Source: Micromonospora sediminimaris (GTDB lineage: Bacteria; Actinomycetota; Actinomycetes; Mycobacteriales; Micromonosporaceae). Taken from it: 64,000 bases of DNA. This document shows, piece after piece, positions 35,108 through 43,576 of the stretch. The DNA lies in NCBI GenBank assembly GCA_900112325.1, contig FOLJ01000014.1, positions 62,001 to 126,000 of the forward strand, in the 5' to 3' direction. The notes beneath the pieces are model-generated. The model ran no database searches. It was not told the DNA's origin and was given only the letters and a program-made list of their open reading frames with translations. Within the stretch, counting starts at the first letter, position 1. Every line of letters begins with the position of its first letter. The position numbers and the translations under genes were made by a program.

Positions 35108-36027
35108 TGAGCCCTTTTCATCCTGCGTAGCGGTTGGCGTCGACGCGGTGGAGAACGAGGATGGCCTGCACAAGCCAGGTCGCTCGCCGTGGGCAGCAAC
35201 GCAGCTTGGCCAGGACCTTCCAGGTCTTGAGCGTGGCGATCGCCCGTTCGCCGCAGGCGCGGATCTTCGCGTGGGCGCGGTTCACGGCCTTCTGCCGGCG
35301 TGACAGCTTCGGCCGGGAGCGGCGCCGCGTGATCGGCGTGCGCACGCTTGCGCCGGCTGCCTGATAGCCCTTGTCCGCGAAGGTCATCACATCAGCGCTA
35401 GTCAGCGCCTCGATGATGCCGTGGGTTCGGGCTGCGGTCAGGTCGTGGACCGAGCCGGGCAGTGCCGGCGAAGCCCAGACGAGGCGGCCAGCCGCGTCGG
35501 TGATGACCTGCACGTTCACGCCGTGGCGCTGATGTTTTCCGGAGTAGTACGGCCTCTGGTCGGCAACCCGGTCGATCGGAATCAGGGCGCCGTCCAGGAT
35601 CGCGTACGCCAGCCGGCAGATCCAATCCATGGCGGTGGCCAGGTCATCGGCGGTCACGCGAGCAGGGCTACAGCTTCCTGCACGTACCGCCATGCGGTAC
35701 TCACGCCGACGGCGAACCCGGCAGCCAGGCGGGTGTAGGTATCACCCTTGCGCAGGTGAGCCAGAGCGTGCAGTGCCTGCCGTCCCGCGTCGAGGCGGCC
35801 CCACCTGGATCGACGCTGGTTGCGGTGGCTGCGAATACGGTCAGCGAGGTGGTTCAGGGTCCGGCTGGACAACGAGATCGTGGACGGGTAAGACAGCGCA
35901 GGCGAGGCTCCCGTGTTGGGGCATCGGGTTTTGGTCGATTTGCTGTCTTACCTGGAGCCTCGCCCTCATCGATCACCGGGCTACGCACACCGTCCCTGAC
36001 CTGCAAGGTCAGGTTGGAGGAGGCTCA
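35108..36027 (-). mobile_element. IS5-family-like insertion sequence (about 920 bp)
   Basis: The ends are imperfect inverted repeats: TGAGCCCTTTTCATCCTG at 35108-35125 and, read from the right, TGAGCCTCCTCCAACCTG from 36027 (13 of 18 match). Inside is a leftward DDE transposase. I could not identify a target duplication. Near the right end two inverted pairs interlock: GTAAGACAGC (35888) with GCTGTCTTAC (35942), and GGCGAGGCTCC (35901) with GGAGCCTCGCC (35954). Confidence 0.75.
35118..35896 (-). pseudogene. Frameshifted IS5-family transposase
   Basis: The first part (LSSRTLNHLADRIRSHRNQR, then RLAAGFAVGVSTAWRYVQEA) is a helix-turn-helix region that stops at TGA near 35654. The second part, in another frame, has the DDE core: AILDGALIPIDRVADQRPYY, GKHQRHGVNVQVI, LPGSVHDLTAART, DVMTFADKGYQ and IRACGERAIATLKTWKV, ending at 35118. 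A one- or two-base shift joins ALLA to TADDLATAMDW. No ATG or GTG is found at the expected start. Probably inactive unless frameshifting is used. Confidence 0.75.
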
Positions 36028-36297
36028 CTAATATCAGGTCGTCGATGCCGTCGGCTTCCTGCCCGGGGGACGGCCCCAACCCGGGGGGTGCGGTCCCAAT
36101 CTGTCGGCCCCTGCCAACCGGCCTCGATCCGCGTCGTTGAGCAGGCGTCGGCCGTCGTCGAGTTTCCTTCGGAGCCGGCCTTGGGCGAGGTTCGCGCTGG
36201 CTTCTCGCTGCCTCGGTCCGCCTGATGCCTCGCTTACAAGCCCCGGGCGCTACTAGCCGGCTGGACCGGTTGCGCTGACCCGATACCTTCAACGACC

Positions 36298-36750
36298 GTG
36301 ACGATCGATGATCTAGGCAACCTCGGCGATGCAATCAGCGGCCTCGTTGCTGTCGTTCTCGGCATAGTAGCTTTGCTCGGCAGTCGCTCAGCTTGGGCAG
36401 ACTGGCGAGCCCGGCAACAAGCTGAAAAGGAGCTGGCCGAGGAGCAGACGAAGGAGCTTCGCCTAAACCGTGAGAGGACCATGCGGGGCTGGATGCCAGG
36501 CGGGACTCAGGTCTACGGTGTTCAACTTGTCACGGAACCAGCGGAACTGTCTCAAGCTCTCGACGAACTGAAGGATGGCCGACCATCTGACTACGTGCTT
36601 CTACGGGTCAGCGAGTCCGAGGCGGGCAACGTCAACCGTGCCTACAGCCTGCGCCAGATGGTCATGTCACAGGGCTACGTCGCTCAAGCACCGTCGACCG
36701 CTGAGTACGAAGCGCTTCAGCGCGGTCGAGAGCTGACGAGCGGCAAGTGA
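36298..36750 (+). CDS. Small membrane-anchored protein with coiled coil
   Basis: 150 aa from GTG 36298, without an obvious ribosome-binding site (possibly leaderless). One hydrophobic helix (LVAVVLGIVALLG), then a charged coiled coil (WRARQQAEKELAEEQTKELR) and a soluble domain (TQVYGVQLVTEPAELSQAL). Unknown role. Confidence 0.6.
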   Translation: MTIDDLGNLGDAISGLVAVVLGIVALLGSRSAWADWRARQQAEKELAEEQTKELRLNRERTMRGWMPGGTQVYGVQLVTEPAELSQALDELKDGRPSDYVLLRVSESEAGNVNRAYSLRQMVMSQGYVAQAPSTAEYEALQRGRELTSGK

Positions 36751-36885
36751 ATGAACCCTCCGGCGTGAAGGAATGATCAGCCGTCGATGACCTGGGCAAG
36801 TAGACGGGTGAGCTGCCGAAACGGTCAGTCACCTTCCGTGGGCATCTGGCGTCGGCCGCCCTTGTTGTCACCCAGCCCGACCGCC

Positions 36886-36926
36886 AGGCGGTGACGAGGG
36901 ACTCGAACCCTGAACCCCTCCGGCGG
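36886..36926 (-). other. tRNA 3'-end remnant (T arm and acceptor), possible att scar
   Basis: On the minus strand, GGTTCAGGGTTCGAGTCCCT followed by CGTCACC looks like the variable loop, T arm and acceptor 3' strand of a tRNA, Lys-like in its variable loop. The anticodon and D arms are missing. Such 3' fragments are left by integrative elements that use tRNA genes. Weak evidence because the T stem has only four pairs. Confidence 0.35.
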
Positions 36927-37170
36927 CCTGTGGATCACCTCACGCCGGGTGGATCGGCGTCCTGACCTGGGCGGCGTCTCTTGTTGCCGTACAGCGGTCG
37001 AGAGCCTCTGTCGACCTCAGTTGTACCCGGCTTGTGCCCCGTGATCCCGCCGACGTCACTGCCTCCCAGAGTGGACCAGCTCGGCGGTGGCCCCCACCGT
37101 GTGCGGGGCGTTGGCGGCAATCAGCTTCGATAGAGTCACTCGGATAGGCCCCGGGGCGAGGAAGGCGCGG

Positions 37171-37572
37171 ATGGGCAATCTAGGGAACTACCAACGGATG
37201 ACGAGCCTCGCCAAGACGCTCGGTGGCCCGAAGGCGCTGCTGTTCGCGACTCTCGGCGGTGGGTACGTCCTCGGTAGAGCCACCGAAGCAGGTGGCAAGA
37301 GGGCGATCAAGGCGTGGATGGCCGCGCTTAAGAAAAGGAACACGCCATGCGAGACGAAGGGCCAACTCTTCAGGGTGGTCACCGACGGTGAGGACAGCGG
37401 ATTGAAGCTCGGCGCTGGTGACGAGTACCGGGTTCTGGAGTGCGATGCCGATGCGATTCTCATCGAAGTCGTGAACAATCCCGACAACCCGTACTTCGTG
37501 TCCAGCGAGTTCTTGACGACGATCTCAGACTTCCCGGGTGAGGGCGCAGGCGAGGTGCAGACCGACGATTGA
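37171..37572 (+). CDS. Hypothetical protein with membrane-proximal helix
   Basis: 133 aa from ATG 37171 (GAGGAAGG upstream). ALLFATLGGGYVLGRATEAG is a hydrophobic, glycine-rich helix; the second half (LFRVVTDGEDSGLKLGAGDE, YRVLECDADAILIEVV) is a small beta barrel-like domain. Lower GC than the flanks. Sits between two tRNA remnants, so it may be cargo of a small integrated unit. Confidence 0.55.
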   Translation: MGNLGNYQRMTSLAKTLGGPKALLFATLGGGYVLGRATEAGGKRAIKAWMAALKKRNTPCETKGQLFRVVTDGEDSGLKLGAGDEYRVLECDADAILIEVVNNPDNPYFVSSEFLTTISDFPGEGAGEVQTDD

Positions 37573-37621
37573 TTCCCGGCCGCGACAGGACCGCCGGGTA
37601 GACGGGGGCGGCCCCATGCCC

Positions 37622-37675
37622 AGAGGGCAGCGGGATCTGAACCGGCGGAGAGGTTACCCCTCACACGCTTTCGAG
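37622..37675 (-). other. 3' fragment of tRNA-Ser(CGA), att remnant
   Basis: Minus strand reads anticodon loop CTCGAAA (anticodon CGA), stem GCGTGT, a long variable arm (GAGGGGTAACCTC), T arm GCCGG-TTCAGAT-CCCGC (one mismatch) and acceptor strand TGCCCTC. The 5' half from the anticodon stem outward does not fit, so only the anticodon-to-3'-end piece is present. This is the classic identity block left at attachment sites of tRNA-integrating elements. The rest of the 37573-37902 gap has nothing supported. Confidence 0.65.
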
Positions 37676-37902
37676 GTCTGCGATCATCCGTCCAGGCCGG
37701 TCCGACAGTGCACATGACCAGCTGTTCGGTTGTCCGTCGGACCGCCATGGGACGACCGCCTACGGCAGCGAATGAGACCGCAGTTGAGACCACCCGTCGC
37801 CGACCGAGTGGCTGCACTTCCGCCCTGTACGACCGCGACCACTGTCGCCTTGGCGAGTCTCTTGATCCAAGCCGAGGTAACGCGCGAGGCAGGAACACAC
37901 CG

Positions 37903-38865
37903 TCAGAATTTCTCGAACTTGGCAGCCACGCAATCGGCGCAAAGTGACAAGCCGCCGCGCATTGTGTCCGTGGGTGACCCGCAGCCGGAACATATCGCGA
38001 TATCACCCGTCGGCGCATAATAGCCACACGCAAAGCAGGCCCAGCCGACTTCTTCCCCGCTGGCCGTGTAGATGTGGTCTACGAACGCTTCGGCACCACA
38101 GTTCAGGCAGGAGTAGATTGGCCAGTCAACGCCTTCGGCAGCATGACTGTAGCGGGAGATTTCCAGGATTGAGGCAGAGTACTCTTCCGCACACACCTCC
38201 CCATCAGGATTGTACAGACAGTAAAGACATTTGGCTGCATGGCCACTTGGCAGAACGAGACTCGCCTGGCGGCAGGCCGGACAATCAAGAACAACAGGAA
38301 ATCCGGTCAAGCTTCCTTGGAGCGATCTCATTCGTTCCTGAACGAGTACCTGGATCCTCCCGATCGCCTCCCTCACTCGCCCGAGCGTCTCATCGATCAA
38401 ACGCGCCTCCTCGATAGGCGCTTCTGGCCTCAACTCCTTTTCGATGAATTGAAGAGTGAAGTCAAGGCCGCGAGCGACCACGACCCTTACTCGCTCCGGC
38501 GTTTCGCCGCCGAGGCTAAAGTGGGCTGCTCGATTCCGCAACTTCTCCACATCTTTAATGCGCCCAACAGCCTTGCTGTCAGTGACGACGTCAGCAACCG
38601 CAGCTAGCCGCTGCAAAGCCTGCGCAAGCGAGATGCTCTTAAAGTCTCCTGATTTGAACGCAGCTTTACTAGGAACGTTCGCGTCGGCAACGACAAGCGT
38701 CCAGTGTTCTCGAGCAAGTCTCGCCTTGACGAGCGTCTCCGTGCTCGCATATAGGTGCAACGCCGCATACTTCAGGCTTCGGTTATTTGACTTTGCAAGG
38801 TGCTCGACAGAGCTCTCAAGGAAGTCAAGCCCGTTGTTGACAACGCCCCAGTTAACGTCCTTCAA
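37903..38865 (-). CDS. HEPN-domain protein with three C-terminal zinc ribbons
   Basis: 320 aa from TTG 38865, which lies 6 bases after GGAGG; GTG 38943 or ATG 38961 would overlap the upstream gene. Residues 1-130 are helical and end with KLRNRAAHF, the R-x4-H motif of HEPN ribonuclease domains. A helical linker leads to three CxxC...CxxC knuckles: CPAC/CLYC, CLNC/CFAC and CSGC/CADC. The HEPN family is widely used in RNA-cleaving defence and toxin systems; zinc ribbons could bind nucleic acid or protein. Second gene after the CBS-HEPN gene. Base composition is lower in GC than the transfer genes, suggesting separate acquisition. Confidence 0.75.
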   Translation of the reverse strand: MKDVNWGVVNNGLDFLESSVEHLAKSNNRSLKYAALHLYASTETLVKARLAREHWTLVVADANVPSKAAFKSGDFKSISLAQALQRLAAVADVVTDSKAVGRIKDVEKLRNRAAHFSLGGETPERVRVVVARGLDFTLQFIEKELRPEAPIEEARLIDETLGRVREAIGRIQVLVQERMRSLQGSLTGFPVVLDCPACRQASLVLPSGHAAKCLYCLYNPDGEVCAEEYSASILEISRYSHAAEGVDWPIYSCLNCGAEAFVDHIYTASGEEVGWACFACGYYAPTGDIAICSGCGSPTDTMRGGLSLCADCVAAKFEKF

Positions 38866-38939
38866 CTCACCCCTCCAGCTGATAACGCTACGACGCCCGA
38901 GCATCCTGGCTCGCCGCAGGCCGTGACCGCCTTGGGCGA

Positions 38940-39953
38940 TCACATGAGCTTTCGGATCCATTGCGCGAAGTTTCGTAGCTTCGAGACGCTTTCCTCATCC
39001 AGTGGATCTGGACTGAAATGCATAATGTCGTTCCGAATTCCACGAACCTCATCTAGGGCCTCAATGAACACCTTTCTGTCTAGTTGCCAGTTGAGTCGCC
39101 CCCATCGTTCCGGATTTTCCAGGAGCCACTGATACTCACCGAAAGTCAGGTGAGCCGCCTCGCTGACGACACGGTTTGCGTCCTCGGGGTCGACTATCTG
39201 AGACAGTTCCTCGGCAGAAAAAGCCCCATCAATTATGGTTCGAAGCCGTCTTTCAATCTCACCAATAACGAAGAAGGGGTTTGCCGTGCGGGAGAACTCT
39301 TCGCTCAGATCTGCGGTCGTTACGATTCCTCGAATCCGCCTATCTTTAGCTTGCACAAACACGAAACCAGCCCCAATAACGCGAGGAATCTGCGCCAACA
39401 GGTCGTCGTCCTCGCGCACCACCTCCGCGGCTGTAGTCACATCCGCAAGAGTGGTGCTAATGCCCCGGATTTGCGCCTGTGCGATCGATTCCCAGCTTAC
39501 AGCCCCCCTGAGATCGCGCTCACCAGAAAGCACTGCGAGCTGCGAGTATCCATAGCGGAGCATCAGCGCTTGCGCTTTCTGGACATCGTCCTGGGGTGTT
39601 ACAGAAACGACACCCGAGTTCGCCGACCCCAAGCTGCCGACGCGGAGATATATGTCGGCCTGTGCGTCCTGCCCTGCCTCAATGGGAGCCACCTCCGGCA
39701 CAGGCACAAGTGGTTCTTCCGGCTCAAGCGGCACAAGCCTTACCGTCGAGTTAATCCAGACATCAGTAAACGGCGGTATGGTCTGGAGTCCTCGCCTCTT
39801 CAACGAGCGTTGGACCTGCTCAACGATCCAGTATCCTCGACGCTTCGCTCCCCAATAACCGATTAGGTCCCGTACCGTAACTTCAACCGGGCTGGAAGTG
39901 GACATTTCCTTCGCCTCGGCCAAGAACTCTTCACGGCCAGCGCTCATGCTCAT
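38940..39953 (-). CDS. CBS-domain protein with C-terminal HEPN/Swt1-like domain
   Basis: 337 aa from ATG 39953 (also ATG 39947; GTG 39983 is nearly at the IS end). N-terminal winged-helix-like part (VRDLIGYWGAKRRGYWIVEQ), a CBS pair in the middle (VVSVTPQDDVQKAQALMLRY, AVSWESIAQAQI; FVFVQAKDRRIRGIVTTADL) and a C-terminal helical domain ending EVRGIRNDIMHFSPDPL with the R-N-x3-H motif of HEPN/Swt1-like domains. CBS pairs bind adenine nucleotides in other families, so this could be a nucleotide-sensing regulator of an RNase (inference). Forms a two-gene unit with the HEPN-zinc-ribbon gene downstream. Confidence 0.8.
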   Translation of the reverse strand: MSMSAGREEFLAEAKEMSTSSPVEVTVRDLIGYWGAKRRGYWIVEQVQRSLKRRGLQTIPPFTDVWINSTVRLVPLEPEEPLVPVPEVAPIEAGQDAQADIYLRVGSLGSANSGVVSVTPQDDVQKAQALMLRYGYSQLAVLSGERDLRGAVSWESIAQAQIRGISTTLADVTTAAEVVREDDDLLAQIPRVIGAGFVFVQAKDRRIRGIVTTADLSEEFSRTANPFFVIGEIERRLRTIIDGAFSAEELSQIVDPEDANRVVSEAAHLTFGEYQWLLENPERWGRLNWQLDRKVFIEALDEVRGIRNDIMHFSPDPLDEESVSKLRNFAQWIRKLM

Positions 39954-39989
39954 CCCCGCACCTCGTCCCTTGTGAGTGGTCACACTAAA

Positions 39990-40863
39990 GGACGTCTCGT
40001 AACTCGGTGAAGGCGTTGCCTGGCAACGGTGGTGGTGTCATCCGAGCAGGATGATGTTGTGGAGGTGGGCGATGCCGGAAGCGGTGTCGGTCAATGTGTG
40101 GGCGGCGCGGCGGTAGTCGCGGAGGATCTTGAAGGTCTTCATGCGGGCCAGGGCGTGTTCGACCTGGGCTCGGACGGTGCGGTGGTGTCTGTTCAGGTCC
40201 TTCTTCCAGTCGGGTAGTTCGCTGCCGTCGGTGGGTTTGCGGTACGGGATGATCACGTCGGGGTTGCCGCGGTAGGCGCCGTCGGCCATGACTGGTCGTC
40301 CTGCGAGCTTGGCGTCGATGCCGGAGGTGCGGTAGACGATGGTGTCGTTGCGGTTGCCGGGCTGCGGGTCACCCAGGGCCACGACCAAGCGGGTGTGGGC
40401 GTCGATGGCGACCTGCACGTTCGTGCTGAAGCGGTAGTTCTTGCTCGGTGCCGCGAGGCGGTGGTCCCGGGTCGGGATCAGGGTGCCGTCGACGATGGTG
40501 ATCTGGTCGACCCGACGCCGCCGGACCGGGGCCAACGCGAGCAGCGGGCCGAGGGTGTCGATGACCCGGTGCGCGGCGGAGTGCGACACCCCGAACAGCG
40601 GGCCGATCTGCCGCATCGTCAGATTCGTGCGCCAGTACGCGGCGACGAGCAACACCCGATCAGCCAGATCGAGCGACCACTGCCGCCCCGGCCGCCCGTC
40701 CGCGATCGCGTCACCGCCGCGTTCAGCGACCAGCCTGACCAGCCTGCGGAACTGCACGGGCTGCAGCCCGGTGAACGGGAAGATCCACTCCGGGCGGGCT
40801 GCCGAGATCACCTGCACCCCAACATGATCCATCATGGACGGCCGACGGAGTTACGAGACGTCC
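39990..40863 (-). mobile_element. Intact IS element with 18-bp inverted repeats
   Basis: Ends are GGACGTCTCGTAACTCGG (39990-40007) and, from the right, GGACGTCTCGTAACTCCG (40863-40846): 17 of 18 identical. The bases just outside (CTAA on both sides, read inward) may be part of longer ends. It encodes one full-length transposase. The left end lies 36 bp from the start codon of the CBS-HEPN gene. Confidence 0.88.
40038..40835 (-). CDS. IS5-family-type DDE transposase, intact
   Basis: 265 aa. N-terminal helix-turn-helix (LTMRQIGPLFGVSHSAAHRV), then the DDE domain: TIVDGTLIPTRDHRL (first Asp), GDPQPGNRNDTIVY, GRPVMADGAYRGN (second Asp) and RAQVEHALARMKTFKILRDY (Glu). Uninterrupted between good terminal inverted repeats, so this copy could be active. 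Start taken at 40835. Confidence 0.9.
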   Translation of the reverse strand: MMDHVGVQVISAARPEWIFPFTGLQPVQFRRLVRLVAERGGDAIADGRPGRQWSLDLADRVLLVAAYWRTNLTMRQIGPLFGVSHSAAHRVIDTLGPLLALAPVRRRRVDQITIVDGTLIPTRDHRLAAPSKNYRFSTNVQVAIDAHTRLVVALGDPQPGNRNDTIVYRTSGIDAKLAGRPVMADGAYRGNPDVIIPYRKPTDGSELPDWKKDLNRHHRTVRAQVEHALARMKTFKILRDYRRAAHTLTDTASGIAHLHNIILLG

Positions 40864-40864
40864 C

Positions 40865-41229
40865 TTAGGCAAGGGCATCGAGCGGAGCAATCGGATGTTC
40901 AGGAGGGGCCCTGTCAAGCGGGGCCCGGAGATCGCGAAGATCCTCTGCCGCGAGAGGGCAACCCGACGAGTCGCAGTCCCCGGTGACCTCCGGCGTCGCA
41001 CCGAACGCCAGCGTCAGACGATGAAAATAGCTCACTGTCTCCCGCTCCAACGCACGAGGTCGCTCCGCGCGTACAGGTCGGGCGTTCCCGTCCTTACCTC
41101 TCGGGGTGGGGACGCTGCCTACCCTGCCCTGCAGCCGTTTCTTGGCTGCGTCGAGCTTCCATGGGATGACTCCCGCCTCGGCGGCCTGCCGCAGCGTCAG
41201 GAAGTCCTCCGGCAGTGCCTGATAGGCCG
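40865..41229 (-). pseudogene. Open frame with HTH-like sequence but no normal start
   Basis: The frame reads YQALPEDFLTLRQAAEAGVI, PWKLDAAKKRL, then FHRLTLAFGATPEVTGDCDS, stopping at 40865, right beside the IS. FLTLRQAAEAGVI is excisionase/HTH-like. No ATG, GTG or TTG occurs before an internal TTG at 41050. It follows the dead FtsK-like gene in the same direction. Probably a remnant of the same decayed module. Confidence 0.35.
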
Positions 41230-41243
41230 CTGACCTGGGATGT

Positions 41244-42010
41244 CTACGGGGACCGGGGACAAGCCAACTCCCGAGCCTCGGCAGCGGTCAGGTGGGCGAC
41301 CTGTATCTCTGTCGCCTGTCCACCGATCACCATCTGCCAGCTGCCAGCTGCCAAGCGTCCGGGATACCCGGGGCATGGCTGCCTCGGCAATCAGCACATC
41401 TTCCCGTTGTTCGCCGTGTACCGGCCAGGCAAGGGATGCCGACGTTCTCCCGCGCCTCGGGTCCGCCGATGGCGCGTGCGGTCAGTATCTGCGCGATGGC
41501 CAGCACGTTGACCTTGGCACTGCGACCCATGAACAGCAGATTGGCCAGAGCCGACACGGCAAGGGGACCGCTTCGGGTCACCCTTGCCGCGTACGTCCGT
41601 CCAGAAGTTGACCAACTGCCCGATGCTGGCCTTCAACTCCTCGGCGATGACCAGCCTGCAGGGACCGGGATCCCAGTCTTCCGGCTCGTGCAGTGCGACG
41701 TGGTTGCGCTCGTTGGCGAGAACATCAGCGCGGACCAGGGCCTCATGCATCTGCGCCGGCCGCGTGAATAGTCGACCCCGGCCAGTCTGAGCGCCCGACG
41801 GTGCGAGCACTTCGGTGAAGGGTGGCGACGCGGCCGCCCCGGGCGAGCGCCTGCACGGCCACCAGCTCGGCGTGCACGCTCTAGCCCGCGCCTGTCTCGG
41901 CGCTGACGGCGATGGGTGGGGAGTCGTCGCGTAGGGACAGGATGACGGGCCGGTCGCCCCCACCTTGGCCGATGTAGAACACCCATTCAGCCTGCCGGGA
42001 AAGTGCGCGG
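41244..42010 (-). pseudogene. Decayed FtsK/TraB-type DNA translocase
   Basis: Pieces in different frames line up in order with the motor domain of actinobacterial FtsK/SpoIIIE-like translocases: WVFYIGQGGGDRPVILSLRD, IAVSAETGAG (Walker A, whose Lys codon is an in-frame TAG at 41883-41881), LVAVQALARGGRVA, RALRLAGVDYSR, LHEPEDWDPGPCRLVIAEEL (Walker B), GQLVNFWTDVRGKGDPKRSP, ANLLFMGRSAKVNVLAIAQI, ARAIGGPEARENVG and GGQATEIQVAHLTAAEAREL before TAG at 41244. At least three frame changes plus the nonsense codon make it clearly dead. Such proteins pump double-stranded DNA in actinobacterial conjugation. Confidence 0.8.
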
Positions 42011-42067
42011 CGACCTGGTCCACACCAACCGGGGCCGGCGGGCGCTTGCGCACGGTCCAGACCGCCC

Positions 42068-42181
42068 GTGCGCCTGGCCTTCACCCTCGCCGACCTCGGC
42101 GGCCGGCCGCTGCCCGACGCGGGCCACATCACCGAAGCCCTCACCCTGCACCAAGGAGACCACCATGCCCGCCATGACTGA
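42068..42181 (+). pseudogene. C-terminal remnant of ComM (Mg-chelatase-like)
   Basis: RLAFTLADLGGRPLPDAGHI, then TEALTLHQG, is close to the C-terminal helices of ComM/YifB proteins. Only this fragment is found. ComM is commonly encoded just before DprA, as here, so a comM-dprA pair may have been captured and the first gene lost (inference). Confidence 0.4.
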
Positions 42182-43439
42182 CCCGACGATTGCCCGCGCC
42201 GTGCTGGCCCACCTGACCACGCCCGGCAACCGGCACATCCACACCCTGGTCCACCACGAGGGCCCGCTGGCCGTCCTGCGGCGCCTGCTCACCCGCGACC
42301 TGCCCGCCGCCGCGATGCCGGCTCCCGTCGGGCATCTGTCCACCGTCGATGAGGGGCAGGTCGCCAAGACGGTTATCGCCGACACCGCACGCCTCGGCGC
42401 GCGGATCGTGACACCGCACGACGCAGAATGGCCCACCGGATTGCACGACCTTGCCACCGCGGGTCACACCGCCGACGGCGTTGATCTGCCCGCGCCGCCG
42501 CTGTGCCTGTGGGCGCGCGCCGACCGGCCCCTGCCCGACCTGCTGCACCGTGCGGTCGCTGTCGTCGGCTCCCGCAGCGCCACCTCCTACGGCCAGCACG
42601 TCGCGGCAGAACTCGGCCACGGGCTCGCCGAGCAGGGCTGGACCGTTCTCAACGCCGGCGGCTACGGCATCGACGCCGCCGCGCTGCGCGGCGCCCTCAC
42701 GAGCGGACCCCACGCCGCCGTCGCGATGCCCGCCTGCGGGCTCGACCGGCTGCACCCCGTCGGCAACCGGCCGCTGTTCGACCGGCTCGACCTGATCAGC
42801 GTCTGGCCGCCGAGCAGCGACCCCAGCCGCACCCGAACCATGCTCAACCAGACCTGGTTGGCCGCCCTCACCTGCGGCGCGGTCCTCGTCGAAGCGGCCC
42901 CCGGCAGAGGCCGCGGCATCCTCGCGCGGGCGCTGGCCCTGGGCAGACCGGCCGTGGCCGTGCCGGGTCCGGTCACCTCCGGGCTGTCCGCCGGCTGCCA
43001 CCAGGCGCTGCGCGAGGAGCCCCGCATCCGCCTGGTGCGCGACGCCGCCGATGTCATCGCGCACATCACCCCACCCACCAGCCGCCCCGGGCAGGACCGG
43101 GATTTCGTCACGACGTGGGAGCCGGGGTGGGTGGCGCTGCCTGGGGTCGGCGGCCGGTACCCGGCGCTCGTGGCCGACCTGACCGGCCCGCAGGGTTGGC
43201 CGATCGCCCGGTTCACCGCCGACACGATCGCCCGGATCGCGGCCGACTGCGATGCGCACGCGGCGCGGGTCGGCGAGGCGGTCGGCACCACCCGCATCCG
43301 CCTGGTCGACGGCACCGTCCGCCAGACCGAGCGGGCCGGCACTCCCACAGAGTCGACCAGCACCATCACGGCCTACGTCGACGGCTACTACCTCCTCGAC
43401 GGATGGAGCTGGCAGGTCACCGACCCGCCCCCGGCGTGA
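42165..43439 (+). CDS. DprA/Smf-like DNA-processing protein with C-terminal extension
   Basis: 424 aa from ATG 42165 after AAGGAG. Residues about 75-305 follow the DprA Rossmann fold: VAVVGSRSATSYGQ, VLNAGGYGIDAAALRGAL, GLDRLHPVGNRPLFD, SRTRTMLNQTWLAALTCGAV, LVEA, and RPAVAVPGPVTSGLSAGCHQ. DprA binds ssDNA and loads RecA in transformation. The last 115 residues (FVTTWEPGWVALPGVGGRYP, VDGYYLLDGWSWQV) are not part of DprA and are unassigned. On a conjugative element it may handle incoming single strands (inference). Confidence 0.8.
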   Translation: MPAMTDPTIARAVLAHLTTPGNRHIHTLVHHEGPLAVLRRLLTRDLPAAAMPAPVGHLSTVDEGQVAKTVIADTARLGARIVTPHDAEWPTGLHDLATAGHTADGVDLPAPPLCLWARADRPLPDLLHRAVAVVGSRSATSYGQHVAAELGHGLAEQGWTVLNAGGYGIDAAALRGALTSGPHAAVAMPACGLDRLHPVGNRPLFDRLDLISVWPPSSDPSRTRTMLNQTWLAALTCGAVLVEAAPGRGRGILARALALGRPAVAVPGPVTSGLSAGCHQALREEPRIRLVRDAADVIAHITPPTSRPGQDRDFVTTWEPGWVALPGVGGRYPALVADLTGPQGWPIARFTADTIARIAADCDAHAARVGEAVGTTRIRLVDGTVRQTERAGTPTESTSTITAYVDGYYLLDGWSWQVTDPPPA

Positions 43440-43576
43440 GCAGCGGCCTGAGCCGCGATCTGCCTGATGTGCCCGGGCAGCCGCTGCCCTACATCCCGGG
43501 CACCCCGGCAGGTGCGCGCCGGAACCAGCACCCCACGCCCACGCCACACCTTCGACGTCAACCTGGAAGGAGCACG

